Source: Adiantum capillus-veneris (taxonomy: Eukaryota; Streptophyta; Polypodiopsida; Polypodiales; Pteridaceae). Taken from it: DNA of 64,000 nt. How positions within the stretch are numbered: the stretch's first letter is position 1; the number at the start of each line of letters is the position of its first letter. Position numbers and translations under genes: made by a program. Positions 21,541 through 31,209 of this stretch are shown piece after piece. Under the pieces are notes generated by a model, which worked only from the letters and a program-made list of their open reading frames with translations, was not told the origin of the DNA and made no database searches. The stretch lies in the NCBI GenBank assembly GCA_014529385.2, contig CM043960.1, positions 118,738,043-118,802,042 on the forward strand, in the 5' to 3' direction.

Positions 21541-23212
21541 AAGAGATCTAAAATAGGGAAAAACACGAGCATCTTGTGAAGTTATCCTTTAACTTCCTCT
21601 AGGATCTCTTAGAGTACAAACTTTCTTTTAGAAACCGCATAGCTTAAAATTGTCGTTTTTTGCTGTGTAGAGGTAGCTTGGAAGTAATCATACTTGTCGA
21701 GTGCCTTTAGGATTATAGGATTGTAGAACTAGATTAGAATTTGGAGAATGATTGATAGACAAGACAATTCTTAAGATCGATGCTCAAAAAACCATAAAAA
21801 ACAAGAAAATGAGTGTTTGTGGACACTTTCCACAACCCCATTGCATGAGAACCTAGGAGTAGGGTAAGTAGGATCCGAGGTGGATTTCAGAACATTGATC
21901 TCTCTGAAAGAATCATTGTGAGTTGTATTTGAAGTTGCAGAATTTCAAGTCTACAGCTAGAAATAGCTCGGAAAGTCTCCAAACCACTCAATTCGGCTGG
22001 AGAGTAATCTTAAAAGTTGTATGAACCAGTGGGTAAGCTCAATGACACTTTGAGGTAAAAATTTTAAGAGTTTGTAAAAACTCAAATTATTTACTTTTTC
22101 TTGACATTATAGACCAAATTAAGTTTTGACTTGATTCCTAGGCTTAAAATAACTCATGGAAAGACTGTCGATGTAAAAAGTGTAAAAAATGGTTCATTTT
22201 AAGCCTAAACTAAATAATCACGATTATTTACTTTCATCTCAAAATTGACCAAGGTTGATACCAGTGACTCATTGCAGGTGTACAAATAACTTTTGTAAAG
22301 GCACATTAAATTTGGATCACCAAATTGGCAAAAAACTGGGTAAAAACTAAAGTTTGTACTGACTTTCAAAAACTTGAGTGTAAATTGGAAAAAAAAAAGT
22401 CCAAACTTGATGAAATTTGATTCATAGGCTTATATTGATGTGATAGACATGTGTACATGCTCAGTTGACCAAAAAGATGCAAAAATTTGTTAGTTGTAAA
22501 TAATCGTGATCATTTACATCTGTCCCATTTTTCAACTTTTGGGACCAAGTTGGCAAACCACTAGTTTTACCAGGTTGCAATAAGCCGATAAATCAAATTT
22601 TGGTAAGGTTTGGATCATTGGATTGGAAATTGTGACCAAATTTGCAAAGTCAGTCTGTGGACAGAAAACTGATGACCATTTGACCAAAAATTGTCCAAAC
22701 TTGATCAAACTTGGCTAGAGACCTTAAGTTGAGGTGCTTAACAGATCTGTGTCAAGATTGGGATAAAAACTTGCAAAAAAATAGCTTGAGTAAATAATTG
22801 TGATTATTTACATCTGCTTCAAAAATTGACAATCTTGCATACTTGAGCATACCACAAGGTCAAGCATATCAAGTAGACCCCACAAATCAATTTTGGTGAA
22901 ATTGAGATCACAAAAGTGAGATTTAAACCAGATTCTTGAAATCAGAGTCTGTGGATACGAAATAGTTGATAAACTTGAACAGAATTTGTCCAAACTTGTT
23001 GAAAATTGTCGAGGGACCTCAACAGGTTGTATACTTGGAAAATCAAGCCAAAAATTGCAAAAAATTGACAAAAGTAAATAATCGTGATTATTTACTATTG
23101 CTACACAGAGCCACCAATTTTGACTTTTGAACCTGTACAGTATTAGACCAGCATAATACAAAGCCATCGGGCAATTTTGGGTTCAATCGGATCCAAATTG
23201 GTACATGTTCAC
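21541..23212 (+). repeat. Element A leader with array of about 290-bp palindrome-centred repeats
   Basis: This non-coding leader contains the near-perfect palindrome TAAATAATCRYGATTATTTA or a close variant at 22211-22230, 22497-22516, 22791-22810 and 23075-23094, spaced 286, 294 and 284 bp. Between the palindromes degenerate similarity persists, with words such as 'GTCCAAACTTGAT' and 'TTTGGATCA' recurring at matching offsets. It is therefore a diverged tandem array, not isolated sites. The array is interrupted by element C at 23213. Short ORFs here are not supported. Confidence 0.8.
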
Positions 23213-23491
23213 TGTTGAAGATGATGAAACAGGAAACAGAAGGAAGACAACAACTCAGAGTAGGAAGAAGATGGAGAAGGAGAAGACACAGAGCTTGCGT
23301 ACGAGATCTCTGTAGTCTATCTCTCTGTATTAGAATAATAGAGTATATACAAACTCAGAGCTACAAAGCTTATATGAGACCCTAAGAGATAAGGTGTCCT
23401 TTCACACCAGATGTCCAGGGGGAAAAACCCAGTGGGAGAAAAGTGCCCCTGGTGAAGCGCGTATACACACTAACACTACTACATGTCTACA
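23213..23491 (-). repeat. Element C 3' LTR
   Basis: On the plus strand it runs TGTTGAAGATGATG...CATGTCTACA. It contains an 'AATAATAGAGTATATAC' promoter-like stretch, which reads GTATATACTCTATTATT on the element strand. Next to it, on the element strand, the polypurine tract CTACAGGGGGGATT (complement of 23492-23505) ends at the LTR. Confidence 0.92.
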
Positions 23492-23538
23492 AATCCCCCC
23501 TGTAGTGATAATGTGAATCCGTACAAGGTAGCAGATCA

Positions 23539-25728
23539 TCATGTGTATGAGAGTAAGCCGAAAGCTTTTCGGAAAGCATCAAAATTTTCTCGTGATAACG
23601 CCTTCGTAAATAGATCTGCAATGTTATCCTGTGTAGGACAGTAAGTTAGTGTGATCTCCCCTACATGTAGCCTTTCCCTGACATAGTGGTAGTGAACCTC
23701 TATGTGCTTTGTTCTTGCATGAAATACTAGATTCCTTGCAACTGCCATAGCACTCTGACTGTCAGTGAAAATGGTAGTGGGTGCCTGTTGACACTCACAA
23801 AGATCTGCCAATAACCTGTGTATCCATACACAATCAACTGTTGCTGTGAAAGCTGCCCTGTACTCAGCTTCACAAGTTGATGTAGCCACTGTGGGTTGCT
23901 TCTTGCTTAGCAAAGATATACATGCATTTCCTAAGAAAAAACAATTCCCACTTGTGGAATGTCGTGTGTCAAAATCACCAGCCCAATCTGAATCGCTGTA
24001 ACCAAGAAGCTGCATAGAACTGTGCTTTCCATACATATCCCCCTTTGGAAAGAACATGGAAAGATTAGGGGTACCTGAAAGGTAACGAAGTATGCGCTTC
24101 ACAGCCTGCCAATGATGCATACCTGGGATGTGCATAAATCTGCTTGCTTGTGAAACCCCAAATTGAATGTCTGGACAAGTGTTGCCTGCCAAATATATCA
24201 AGCAACCAACCGCTGCTGCATAAGTATGTACATCAAAAGGTTCTCCAGCATCGTGCATGCTCAACTTTGATCCAATTTCTACGGGTGTAGAGATTGGTTT
24301 ACAATTTTGCATACCAAACTTGTCCAAAATTTTATGCAAATATTTTGCCTGCAACATGTATATGCCATCCTCTGATTGCACAAACTGAATACCCAAGTAA
24401 TAATGTAGCAAACCAAGATCATACATCTCAAAGGTTTTTCTCAAAGCATCTTTAAATGCTTCAATTTCATCTGCAGTATTGCCTGTAAGAAGCATATCAT
24501 CCACATAAAGTGTTAGCATAATGAGAACTCCATCTCTCTTTTTGACATACAAAGTACTTTCTGTTGGACTATTTTGAAATCCCTGGCCAATCAAATAGGT
24601 ATGTATCTTCTCATACCATGCTCTTGGAGCCTGTTTGAGACCATACAAAGCTTTACACAATCTACATACCTTTTTCTCTTGACCTTTTTCAACAAAACCA
24701 CTTGGTTGACTTACATAAACTTCTTCCTGCAAATCACCATTCAAAAAAGCAGTTTTGATATCCAATTGATGCACTTTCCAACGATGATGAGCAACAATTG
24801 CAACTAGTGATCTAACTGTGGACGCACGAGAAGTAGGAGCAAAGGTTTCATCATAATCTATGCCTTTCTGTTGCGCATAGCCTTTTGCCACAAGCCTTGC
24901 TTTGTACCTGTCAACAATACCATCTTGTTTCCTTTTTACCTTAAAAACCCACTTTGTACCAATAGGCTTTTTACCTGTAGGCATGTCCACTAGATCCCAT
25001 GTATGATTCTTATGAATAGAATCAATTTCTTGCTGCATAGCATCTTTCCACTGAACACACTCTAAAGCTTGTTCAAATGAATCAGGATCATCTGCATCAC
25101 AAAGAGTGCTAAAGAAAGCCAAATCTACTTGCTCTCTGCCAAAAGTAGTACCAGCACGTGTTTTTCGTGGCAACGCTGCATCCAACTTGCTATCCTGCAA
25201 AGTTTTTTGCACCCATTTAGGCAAGGTTCTTTCTTCCATGGGAACTTCTTGCTCTTCACGCACAATTTCCTCTACATCATGAGGCGTCACATGCTGATCA
25301 AAAGATTGATCAAGATTATCAACCTGTTGTGATTCTTGATTCTCCACAAAAGAAGGAAGTAAACCTTCAAATACATCATGTGTCTGCATATGAGGTACAT
25401 CAAAAGCAACCATAGGTTGAGCAGTAGTTTCTTCAAAAATTACATCACGACTTTCAAAAATCTTGTTTGTAGCAGCATTGTAAAGTCTATAACCTTTACT
25501 TCCACTACTGTACCCCACAAATATACATTTGATTTCCTTATCATCAAGCTTTCCACGTAACTGCTGAGGGATGTGAGCATAAGCAAGACAACCAAAAACA
25601 CGAAGATAACTGCCCCAGGTCGCAGGTCGCCTGATCAGAATACTCCCGGAACGTCGAGGATGCTCCCACGAGCAAATTTTCTGAAAACTGCCTGAAAACC
25701 GCGATTGCGCGCGTGGACGCAAAAACAC
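23539..25728 (-). CDS. Copia integrase C-end, reverse transcriptase and RNase H
   Basis: A 729-residue open frame. After a short leader-derived start (the first codon is GTG, with an upstream in-frame TGA) it enters the C-terminal part of a copia integrase: 'LRVFGCLAYAHIP' and 'KCIFVGYSSGSKGYRLYN', residues about 41-95. RT follows, with 'WDLVDMPTGKKPIGTKWVFKVK', 'QLDIKTAFLNGDLQEEVYV', 'LCKALYGLKQAPRAWY' and the catalytic 'YVDDMLLTG'. RNase H is at the end, with 'YSDSDWAGD', 'STCEAEYRA', 'TDSQSAM' and 'ADLFTKAL'. The enzymes copy and integrate element RNA in cytoplasmic particles. The frame is unbroken, but the loss of gag, protease and the integrase core makes the element non-autonomous. Confidence 0.93.
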   Translation of the reverse strand: MFLRPRAQSRFSGSFQKICSWEHPRRSGSILIRRPATWGSYLRVFGCLAYAHIPQQLRGKLDDKEIKCIFVGYSSGSKGYRLYNAATNKIFESRDVIFEETTAQPMVAFDVPHMQTHDVFEGLLPSFVENQESQQVDNLDQSFDQHVTPHDVEEIVREEQEVPMEERTLPKWVQKTLQDSKLDAALPRKTRAGTTFGREQVDLAFFSTLCDADDPDSFEQALECVQWKDAMQQEIDSIHKNHTWDLVDMPTGKKPIGTKWVFKVKRKQDGIVDRYKARLVAKGYAQQKGIDYDETFAPTSRASTVRSLVAIVAHHRWKVHQLDIKTAFLNGDLQEEVYVSQPSGFVEKGQEKKVCRLCKALYGLKQAPRAWYEKIHTYLIGQGFQNSPTESTLYVKKRDGVLIMLTLYVDDMLLTGNTADEIEAFKDALRKTFEMYDLGLLHYYLGIQFVQSEDGIYMLQAKYLHKILDKFGMQNCKPISTPVEIGSKLSMHDAGEPFDVHTYAAAVGCLIYLAGNTCPDIQFGVSQASRFMHIPGMHHWQAVKRILRYLSGTPNLSMFFPKGDMYGKHSSMQLLGYSDSDWAGDFDTRHSTSGNCFFLGNACISLLSKKQPTVATSTCEAEYRAAFTATVDCVWIHRLLADLCECQQAPTTIFTDSQSAMAVARNLVFHARTKHIEVHYHYVRERLHVGEITLTYCPTQDNIADLFTKALSRENFDAFRKAFGLLSYT

Positions 25729-25753
25729 AAGTAGAGGCTCTGGAAATCACCTT

Positions 25754-25765
25754 GCTCTGATACCA
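25754..25765 (-). other. Element C primer-binding site (initiator tRNA-Met)
   Basis: The complement reads TGGTATCAGAGC, the classic copia PBS pairing with the 3' end of initiator methionine tRNA. It starts two bases inside the 5' LTR. Confidence 0.95.
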
Positions 25766-25767
25766 AT

Positions 25768-26024
25768 TGTTGAAGATGATAAAACAGGAAACAGAAGGAA
25801 GACAACAACTCAGAGTAGAAAGAAGATGGAGAAGGAGAAGACACAGAGCTTGCGTACGAGATCTCTGTAGTCTATCTCTCTGTATTAGAATAATAGAGTA
25901 TATACAAACTCACCCTAAGAGATAAGGTGTCCTTTCACACCAGATGTCTAGGGGGAAAAACCCAATGGGAGAAAAGTGCCCCTGGTGAAGCGCGTATACA
26001 CACTAACACTACTACATGTCTACA
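25768..26024 (-). repeat. Element C 5' LTR
   Basis: The partner of 23213-23491, lacking 22 bp after 'ACAAACTCA'. It abuts the PBS on one side and the TTCAC duplication on the other. Confidence 0.92.
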
Positions 26025-26424
26025 TTCACTCAGTTTCTAGGTTGCAGATTAATTCTTTGATTTTTGCGAAAGTCGAGTTTCAAAATCTCAACTACTAACT
26101 AAAATAGATTGAATTGAAGTGATACACAGATACCAATCACAATAGCTAGCAAAAACTACAAAGTCTTTGTGAAAGAATAGCTAACTTGATCAAATTGTAC
26201 AAGAATCACGTTGCAGACAAGGAATCGGTAGCTTGACAGAAAGTGCAATCCAGTCAAGTGGAAGAAATTGACAACAAGTCAATCCGAGAGTAAATACTCT
26301 ATCAAGGGCTTCACAAGTCTTTATGAACCTTAGATTGGTCGTGTACTAGGAAATTAGGGCACATCCTCCAGTAGAGTATCCAGCGAAGAAAGTGTGAATC
26401 AAAGCAATTCTTTGCACACTATCC

Positions 26425-26910
26425 TTGAAGAAGTCTCATTTTTTTTTTGATTCAACTGAAACGTCGTCTTATTTGATAAACTCAGAAACCGGAATGACAA
26501 TGCATTATAAGCATATACTCTCTTTTTATAAGACTAATCGCCATGGAGCTCAGGTTTACCTGGATTGTAACAAAGAGTACGCTATTCGCATTGATGACCA
26601 TAGTCTTGAGTTCGAAGAGGAAATCAAGGCAAACAAACAACGAAAAATGTACATAGATAGAAACAAAACTCAGTATTTACAAGTCAAAAACCTTGATGTG
26701 ATAGACAAATGGGGGTTAGAAGTAAATACCATGATTCCAGATATGGCCGCAAAAGAAGGACCACAACCTTTAGAATTTGAGGGATACGATCAAGTTGATT
26801 TGAAGCCTTTGAAATGGCTTAGCACTGATAATCCTAGGATTGGAGTCTATTGTTGGGAGGATAGAAATGTAAAAGATCTTCTATGGACTTCGTATGACAA
26901 ATCAGGATAA
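26425..26910 (+). CDS. Element A pre-gag ORF, unknown product
   Basis: A 161-residue frame between the leader array and gag of element A. It starts at TTG and the first ATG is about 25 codons in, so the start is uncertain. The translation is charged and globular-looking, for example 'HYKHILSFYKTNRHGAQVYLDCNKEYAIRIDDHSLEFEEEIKANKQ' split by no repeats, and ends 'DLLWTSYDKSG'. After a stop, related-looking sequence continues to about 27050. An extra ORF in this place recalls ORF1 of Ogre/Tat-type plant elements, but I see no similarity I can name. Confidence 0.45.
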   Translation: MKKSHFFFDSTETSSYLINSETGMTMHYKHILSFYKTNRHGAQVYLDCNKEYAIRIDDHSLEFEEEIKANKQRKMYIDRNKTQYLQVKNLDVIDKWGLEVNTMIPDMAAKEGPQPLEFEGYDQVDLKPLKWLSTDNPRIGVYCWEDRNVKDLLWTSYDKSG

Positions 26911-27230
26911 CTAACACCCATGAAGATCATCTATATCTTCAAGATCAAGAAAAAGGGATCAGCAGATCTGTCAATCTACCTGTTTACGGATTGTTATAAC
27001 AACAAATTTGTTATGATGAATCCTGAGGAGGTGGAACAAACCAAATATCAATGATGTTCCATAAGGGATTGGATATTGAGCCAAGGACTAGAAACTATTC
27101 CAAGAGATGAACATCGTGAGAGATCTTTTGAGAGTAATGTTAAGAAACCAGAAACCACCTCTTACGAAGAAAACCGGGTGACACTAAGGCAGTCCAGGGC
27201 TACATGAGTCACTATTTCCACTAGACTGGT

Positions 27231-28376
27231 TTGAAGGACTCAGAACAGGACCAATTGCCAGGAGACCTGGAGTTGAACCAAATAGACGCATCAGACCATC
27301 TGATTTTCAAGAATGTGATCAGAAAATACAGTGGATCAGGGGATCCATACGACCACTTAGCAAGCTTTAAGCAAGTGCTAAGAGCAAAACGCATATTCAA
27401 TTTCCATACTCAATTTGAGGGGTTTGGAATGACATTAGAAGGAAAAGCATTGACATGGTTCCAAAACATTCCACCAAGGTCAATCATGGACTTAAACACA
27501 TTAGCTCAAGGATTTGTAGCTGCTTGTTCCAAAATGGGGATCAAACACAACATTGTAGCTCAAATCTACAGCTTTAAGCAAAAACAAGGTGAGTTTGTTA
27601 GGGATTGTGCAACTCGAATGAAACAATACATTACCAGATGCCCAGAGCTAGAGATACATGCAGAAGAACGACTAGTATCATTGTTTCTAGAGGGACTACT
27701 AAACAAAGAACTTCATGCTATACTATATAGCAAGAAGCATACAACCCTAGAAGAGTACGTGTCAGATGCTATTGACTTAGGAGACAATTGTAATATTTTC
27801 AATGAAGAAGATGTCCCTAAGGATAACCAAAGTGAAAAAACAACATCCACTAAACCAACACAAGTGGGAATGGCTGCTACAACACCACTTTTAGCCACAG
27901 AAGACATGCTCAAAAGGATGAATGACATGATGAATAACATGCAAAAAGCACCTTTGAGGGGACCAGGGCAAGGGATACCTCAACAGGGACAACCAACTAG
28001 ACAGCAAAAATGGTGTGAAATCGAGGGTAAACGGACCAACCATGAGACCAATGAGTGCTATTACCGACCAAAGTATGATAGGAATGTTCAGTACGTGCCC
28101 ATGAGGCCACAAGGACAACCCATGTACATATACCAGCCCAACATGGCACCAGATCAAAGACCACCGATGGGTATGGAAAGACCTCAACTCGTGTTGGGTC
28201 AACAACCTCCGTATCCAAAACATAATGCAGTGCCTGTAAAGTACATGCATTCAGAAGGAGTCATAGATAAACAAGCACTAGTGCCTGTTACACCCTATGG
28301 TGAGCCTAGTCCATCTACAATAATGGTAGAAGAGATTGGTATAATGCACATCCACCACCAATGGAATAACCTGTGA
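27231..28376 (+). CDS. Element A gag (capsid) ORF
   Basis: A 381-residue frame. Residues about 25-190 match the layout of a plant retrotransposon gag (capsid) domain: 'YSGSGDPYDHLASFKQVL', 'GKALTWFQNIPPRSI', 'SFKQKQGEFVRDCATRM' and 'RLVSLFLEGLLNKELH'. A Pro/Gln/Met-rich tail follows. Beyond the stop, another frame (about 28465-28600) shows degenerate zinc-knuckle-like Cys/His clusters. The frame opens with TTG and the next Met is near residue 67, so the true start is not clear. Gag would assemble the particle. It is followed by more frameshifted element A sequence. Confidence 0.8.
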   Translation: MKDSEQDQLPGDLELNQIDASDHLIFKNVIRKYSGSGDPYDHLASFKQVLRAKRIFNFHTQFEGFGMTLEGKALTWFQNIPPRSIMDLNTLAQGFVAACSKMGIKHNIVAQIYSFKQKQGEFVRDCATRMKQYITRCPELEIHAEERLVSLFLEGLLNKELHAILYSKKHTTLEEYVSDAIDLGDNCNIFNEEDVPKDNQSEKTTSTKPTQVGMAATTPLLATEDMLKRMNDMMNNMQKAPLRGPGQGIPQQGQPTRQQKWCEIEGKRTNHETNECYYRPKYDRNVQYVPMRPQGQPMYIYQPNMAPDQRPPMGMERPQLVLGQQPPYPKHNAVPVKYMHSEGVIDKQALVPVTPYGEPSPSTIMVEEIGIMHIHHQWNNL

Positions 28377-28870
28377 CTTATGCCCCGCCAGAGCTTGCAC
28401 CAATGTATTATGTAGCTAATCAAGGTGTTAGACCTCCTATGGTAAGACCCATGATTAAGCCAAGAACATGAAACTATCATAACTGTGATACAAATGATCA
28501 TTGAAAAAATGAATGCCCAGAGCCTGATCAAAACCTCAAACTAGTTGAAGCTTATTGCATACAATGTTGCAAAAAGGGAGAACACTTCCCAGAATATTTT
28601 CCTAAAAATCTTATAAACAAGGATAAAACAGTAGTAAACGTAGTCCAAGTGATACTTAGTAACTCATTTGAGAGTGAACCAATTGTTCCAATCAAGGTAA
28701 TCACTAGAGCCCAGGCTAAGGAAAAGAAACATAACTCCTCTGATGATTTGGAGAATACAAAATTTGCCTCTCAAAAGACCAAAAGAAACAGAAGAAAAAT
28801 GTATGAGATGAGAAAATAGAAACAACGAGCTAAAATCAGGGAGAAAGCAAAACAACTATTCCAAAATAAA

Positions 28871-29257
28871 GTGAAAGAAATTGGAAGCAAAATCAAAGAA
28901 ACAACCGTGAAATCTGGAGGATCAATTTTGGTTGACAAAATTTTTGAGCCTATTAATGCAGCCTTGGAAGCCTACCAAGCAGAACTTAAAGCAAGACAAA
29001 ACATGGAAAACAAATGGAAAAATTATCCTTCTCTACACATGGAAGCAGCTAAACTTGAAGCTTATCAAAATTTGGTAAGAATTACGCAAGAGATGCTGGA
29101 AAAAAAAAAACCCAAGTTCAAAAGTATGGTAAAACCTGAGGAGCTTGTTGTAAGAGACGATCAAGAAAAATCCAAAGTGGTGGTAGAACCCCACTTTGAA
29201 CCAAAAGAGCCAGAACTTATAGGGCCGGACAACAAAGAGACAAAATTCCATTTGTAG
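28871..29257 (+). CDS. Element A Lys/Glu-rich linker between gag and protease
   Basis: A 128-residue frame rich in Lys and Glu, with heptad-like stretches ('EAYQAELKARQNMENKWKNY'), followed by charged, low-complexity 'KPEELVVRDDQEKSKVVVE'. Its position between gag and protease suggests it is a part of the gag-pro polyprotein cut off by stops and frameshifts, not an independent gene. Confidence 0.45.
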   Translation: MKEIGSKIKETTVKSGGSILVDKIFEPINAALEAYQAELKARQNMENKWKNYPSLHMEAAKLEAYQNLVRITQEMLEKKKPKFKSMVKPEELVVRDDQEKSKVVVEPHFEPKEPELIGPDNKETKFHL

Positions 29258-29467
29258 AGGAAGATTGGCCAGGACATTTATGGGAAAAAGTTAGAGAGAT
29301 CAATGATGGGAGGCTAACTCTAAAGTTAGCTCCTATAGAGGAAGTTTGGTTAGACAACCTACCTCTTGATATGGACATGGATGTACAATCCTTGTATGGG
29401 GATTGCGGATCTGAAGCTTCGGGAATGTCTAAACCATTGACCTTGAAAACATTACCTTCTTACGTAC

Positions 29468-30034
29468 TTGGGAGATAACGAAGATGAATCCATAGTGTGT
29501 AAGAACAATCAGGTAAAAAGAGCGGAACAGACCCTAGAAGTAGACAATATTCATTCAATCATGTCTACATCTATCCAATTCACTCTTACTTTGGGAGAAC
29601 TCTTAAAAATCAGACCATATTTATGGAATGATCTACAAAAAACCCTAGAGAAGGTGGGAATAACAGGGCTCATCACAAAAAATTTGGAAAGATTGAAACA
29701 CAAAATGGATAACAAAGAGATTCGATCTGTTCCAATGAACAAAGTTGGAAAATACTATGAAGGGGAAGAAGGAAATACCACCCTTCCAGTGAAATATAAT
29801 GACATAGAAACCATGTCAATACGGGATAGTGGGGCAAGCATAGCCATAGCCACGAAAGCAGTATGGGAATCCTGGGGACAACCAGCCATTAGACAAACTC
29901 AAATGAAATTGCAATTGACTGATGGACACATTGAAAGACCCTTACGACTGCTTGAAAAAGTGATAGTTAATTTATGTGGGATTGAATATCAACATACTTT
30001 TGCCATAATAGACTTTGGGAAGAAACTCAATTAG
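29468..30034 (+). CDS. Element A retropepsin (aspartic protease)
   Basis: A 188-residue frame. The aspartic protease motif appears near residues 120-130 as 'IRDSGASIAIA' (D-S-G-A, a permitted form of D-T/S-G-A), followed by 'LQLTDGHIERPL' and 'YQHTFAIIDF'. A typical 'ILGRPFM'-like end follows in another frame at about 30035-30060. The enzyme would process the gag-pol polyprotein. Confidence 0.7.
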   Translation: MGDNEDESIVCKNNQVKRAEQTLEVDNIHSIMSTSIQFTLTLGELLKIRPYLWNDLQKTLEKVGITGLITKNLERLKHKMDNKEIRSVPMNKVGKYYEGEEGNTTLPVKYNDIETMSIRDSGASIAIATKAVWESWGQPAIRQTQMKLQLTDGHIERPLRLLEKVIVNLCGIEYQHTFAIIDFGKKLN

Positions 30035-30383
30035 GAATCATATTGGGAAGACCTTTCATGTTTGGGAAGAAACTCAATTATGAATCATATTGGGAAGACC
30101 TTTCATACGATAGGTACAGCTTATCCAAGATTGGGAAAACAATTATTTGTACTTGAAGCAAGAGGGATCTATAACAAGGGTTAATCTAAAAGATCACACT
30201 TATAGAGATGTCATGAAAATGCCCATACGAGAGTTTGATTCAGTCTCTTCGATTGAAATTAAGCTTCCATCATGGTTGAACAAAGACACTCCTATTTGGA
30301 TGTGCGGAGATTCAAAAAATGGGAGTTAAAACGGAAAGAATTTACCTTAGAAAGGGATTGCACAGACGAAGCCTATGTACTTG

Positions 30384-30750
30384 AACCCTTTCCAGAATAT
30401 TTGTTTGAGCCATTTGAGTGGAATCAAATTTTAGCAACAATGGATGTATGTGTGAATACGTTTATGCCGACGCAATTTTGCAATGAGGACGACTATGACA
30501 TAATTCCCATCCGAATGAACCCTTTCCAGAATATTTGTTTGAGCCATTTGAGTGGAATCAAATTTTAGCAACAATGGATGTATGTGTGAATACGTTTATG
30601 CCGACGCAATTTTGCACAGACGAAGCCTATGTACCTGAACCCTTTCCAGAATATTTGTTTGAGCCATTTGAGTGGAATCAAATTTTAGCAACAATGGATG
30701 TATGTGTGAATACGTTTATGCCGACGCAATTTTGCAATGAGGACGACTAT
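30384..30750 (+). repeat. Triplicated coding segment in element A
   Basis: Three nearly identical copies start at 30384, 30518 and 30638, each beginning AACCCTTTCCAGAATATTTG. They encode 'FPEYLFEPFEWNQILATMDV' followed by 'NTFMPTQFC'. Unit lengths are 134 and 120 bp, and the 134-bp step shifts the frame between copies 1 and 2. The copies are far less diverged than the rest of the element, so the amplification is late. Confidence 0.85.
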
Positions 30751-31152
30751 GGCATAATTCCCATCCGAATGATTTCAACCCTCTACATTGAAGATGAAAA
30801 TGAGGAACCCAAGGACTTGATGAAAGCTCAACAAGTATTTTCAGACCTCTACTATGATGCAACAGATGAGTTAGAAGAACACTCAGCTACGTCAGAAGAT
30901 TCGGGGTCAGAAAAAGAACACGTGAGAGCTAAGCTACTCATGAAAGGAGGGGAGGAAAAGTTTTTTGACTTTTCTAACCAGAAATTGAGAAGACAGAAAT
31001 GGTATAAGCACAAAAGAGACACCAGAAACGTGAAAGCTAGACCTATGCCATCAGTCTCCAGTAGAACACAGTTCCTGATGCAGATAGATGTCAATGACAA
31101 AATCACTAGTAGATATCCTTCAAAACAAAATCCAAAACTATCAAAAACATAG
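30535..31152 (+). CDS. Element A linker ORF between protease and RT
   Basis: A 205-residue frame. The first part reads through two copies of the triplicated unit. The rest is acidic then basic: 'DATDELEEHSATSEDSGSEKEH' followed by 'KLRRQKWYKHKRDTRNVKARP'. There is no enzymatic motif. It is probably a polyprotein linker. Confidence 0.4.
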   Translation: MFEPFEWNQILATMDVCVNTFMPTQFCTDEAYVPEPFPEYLFEPFEWNQILATMDVCVNTFMPTQFCNEDDYGIIPIRMISTLYIEDENEEPKDLMKAQQVFSDLYYDATDELEEHSATSEDSGSEKEHVRAKLLMKGGEEKFFDFSNQKLRRQKWYKHKRDTRNVKARPMPSVSSRTQFLMQIDVNDKITSRYPSKQNPKLSKT

Positions 31153-31209
31153 ATAAAAACGAGGAAGGATACTCAAGCAAAGCCAAAGAAACAGGACAAG
31201 GAGCCCACC

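Larger units (their letters stand above)
23213..26024 (-). mobile_element. Element C: internally deleted Ty1/copia retrotransposon
   Basis: A perfect TSD TTCAC (23208-23212 and 26025-26029) flanks LTRs of 279 bp (23213-23491) and 257 bp (25768-26024), both TG...CA. The 22-bp size difference is a single gap after 'ACAAACTCA'. Otherwise the LTRs differ at about four transitions, so insertion is recent. On the minus strand a PBS complementary to initiator tRNA-Met and a polypurine tract sit beside the LTRs. Gag, protease and most of integrase are missing. The element interrupts the leader array of element A. Confidence 0.93.

Noticed and set aside
22211..23094. CRISPR-like array
   Set aside because: The repeats are 20-bp palindromes at ~290-bp intervals with related spacers, inside a plant retrotransposon. 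The geometry is wrong for CRISPR.
22808..23167. 119-aa minus-strand ORF in the A leader
   Set aside because: It lies in the diverged ~290-bp repeat array. The frame is not kept between repeat units.
27713..28531. Minus-strand ORFs opposite gag of element A
   Set aside because: They are hydrophobic shadow frames. The plus frame has the gag motifs.
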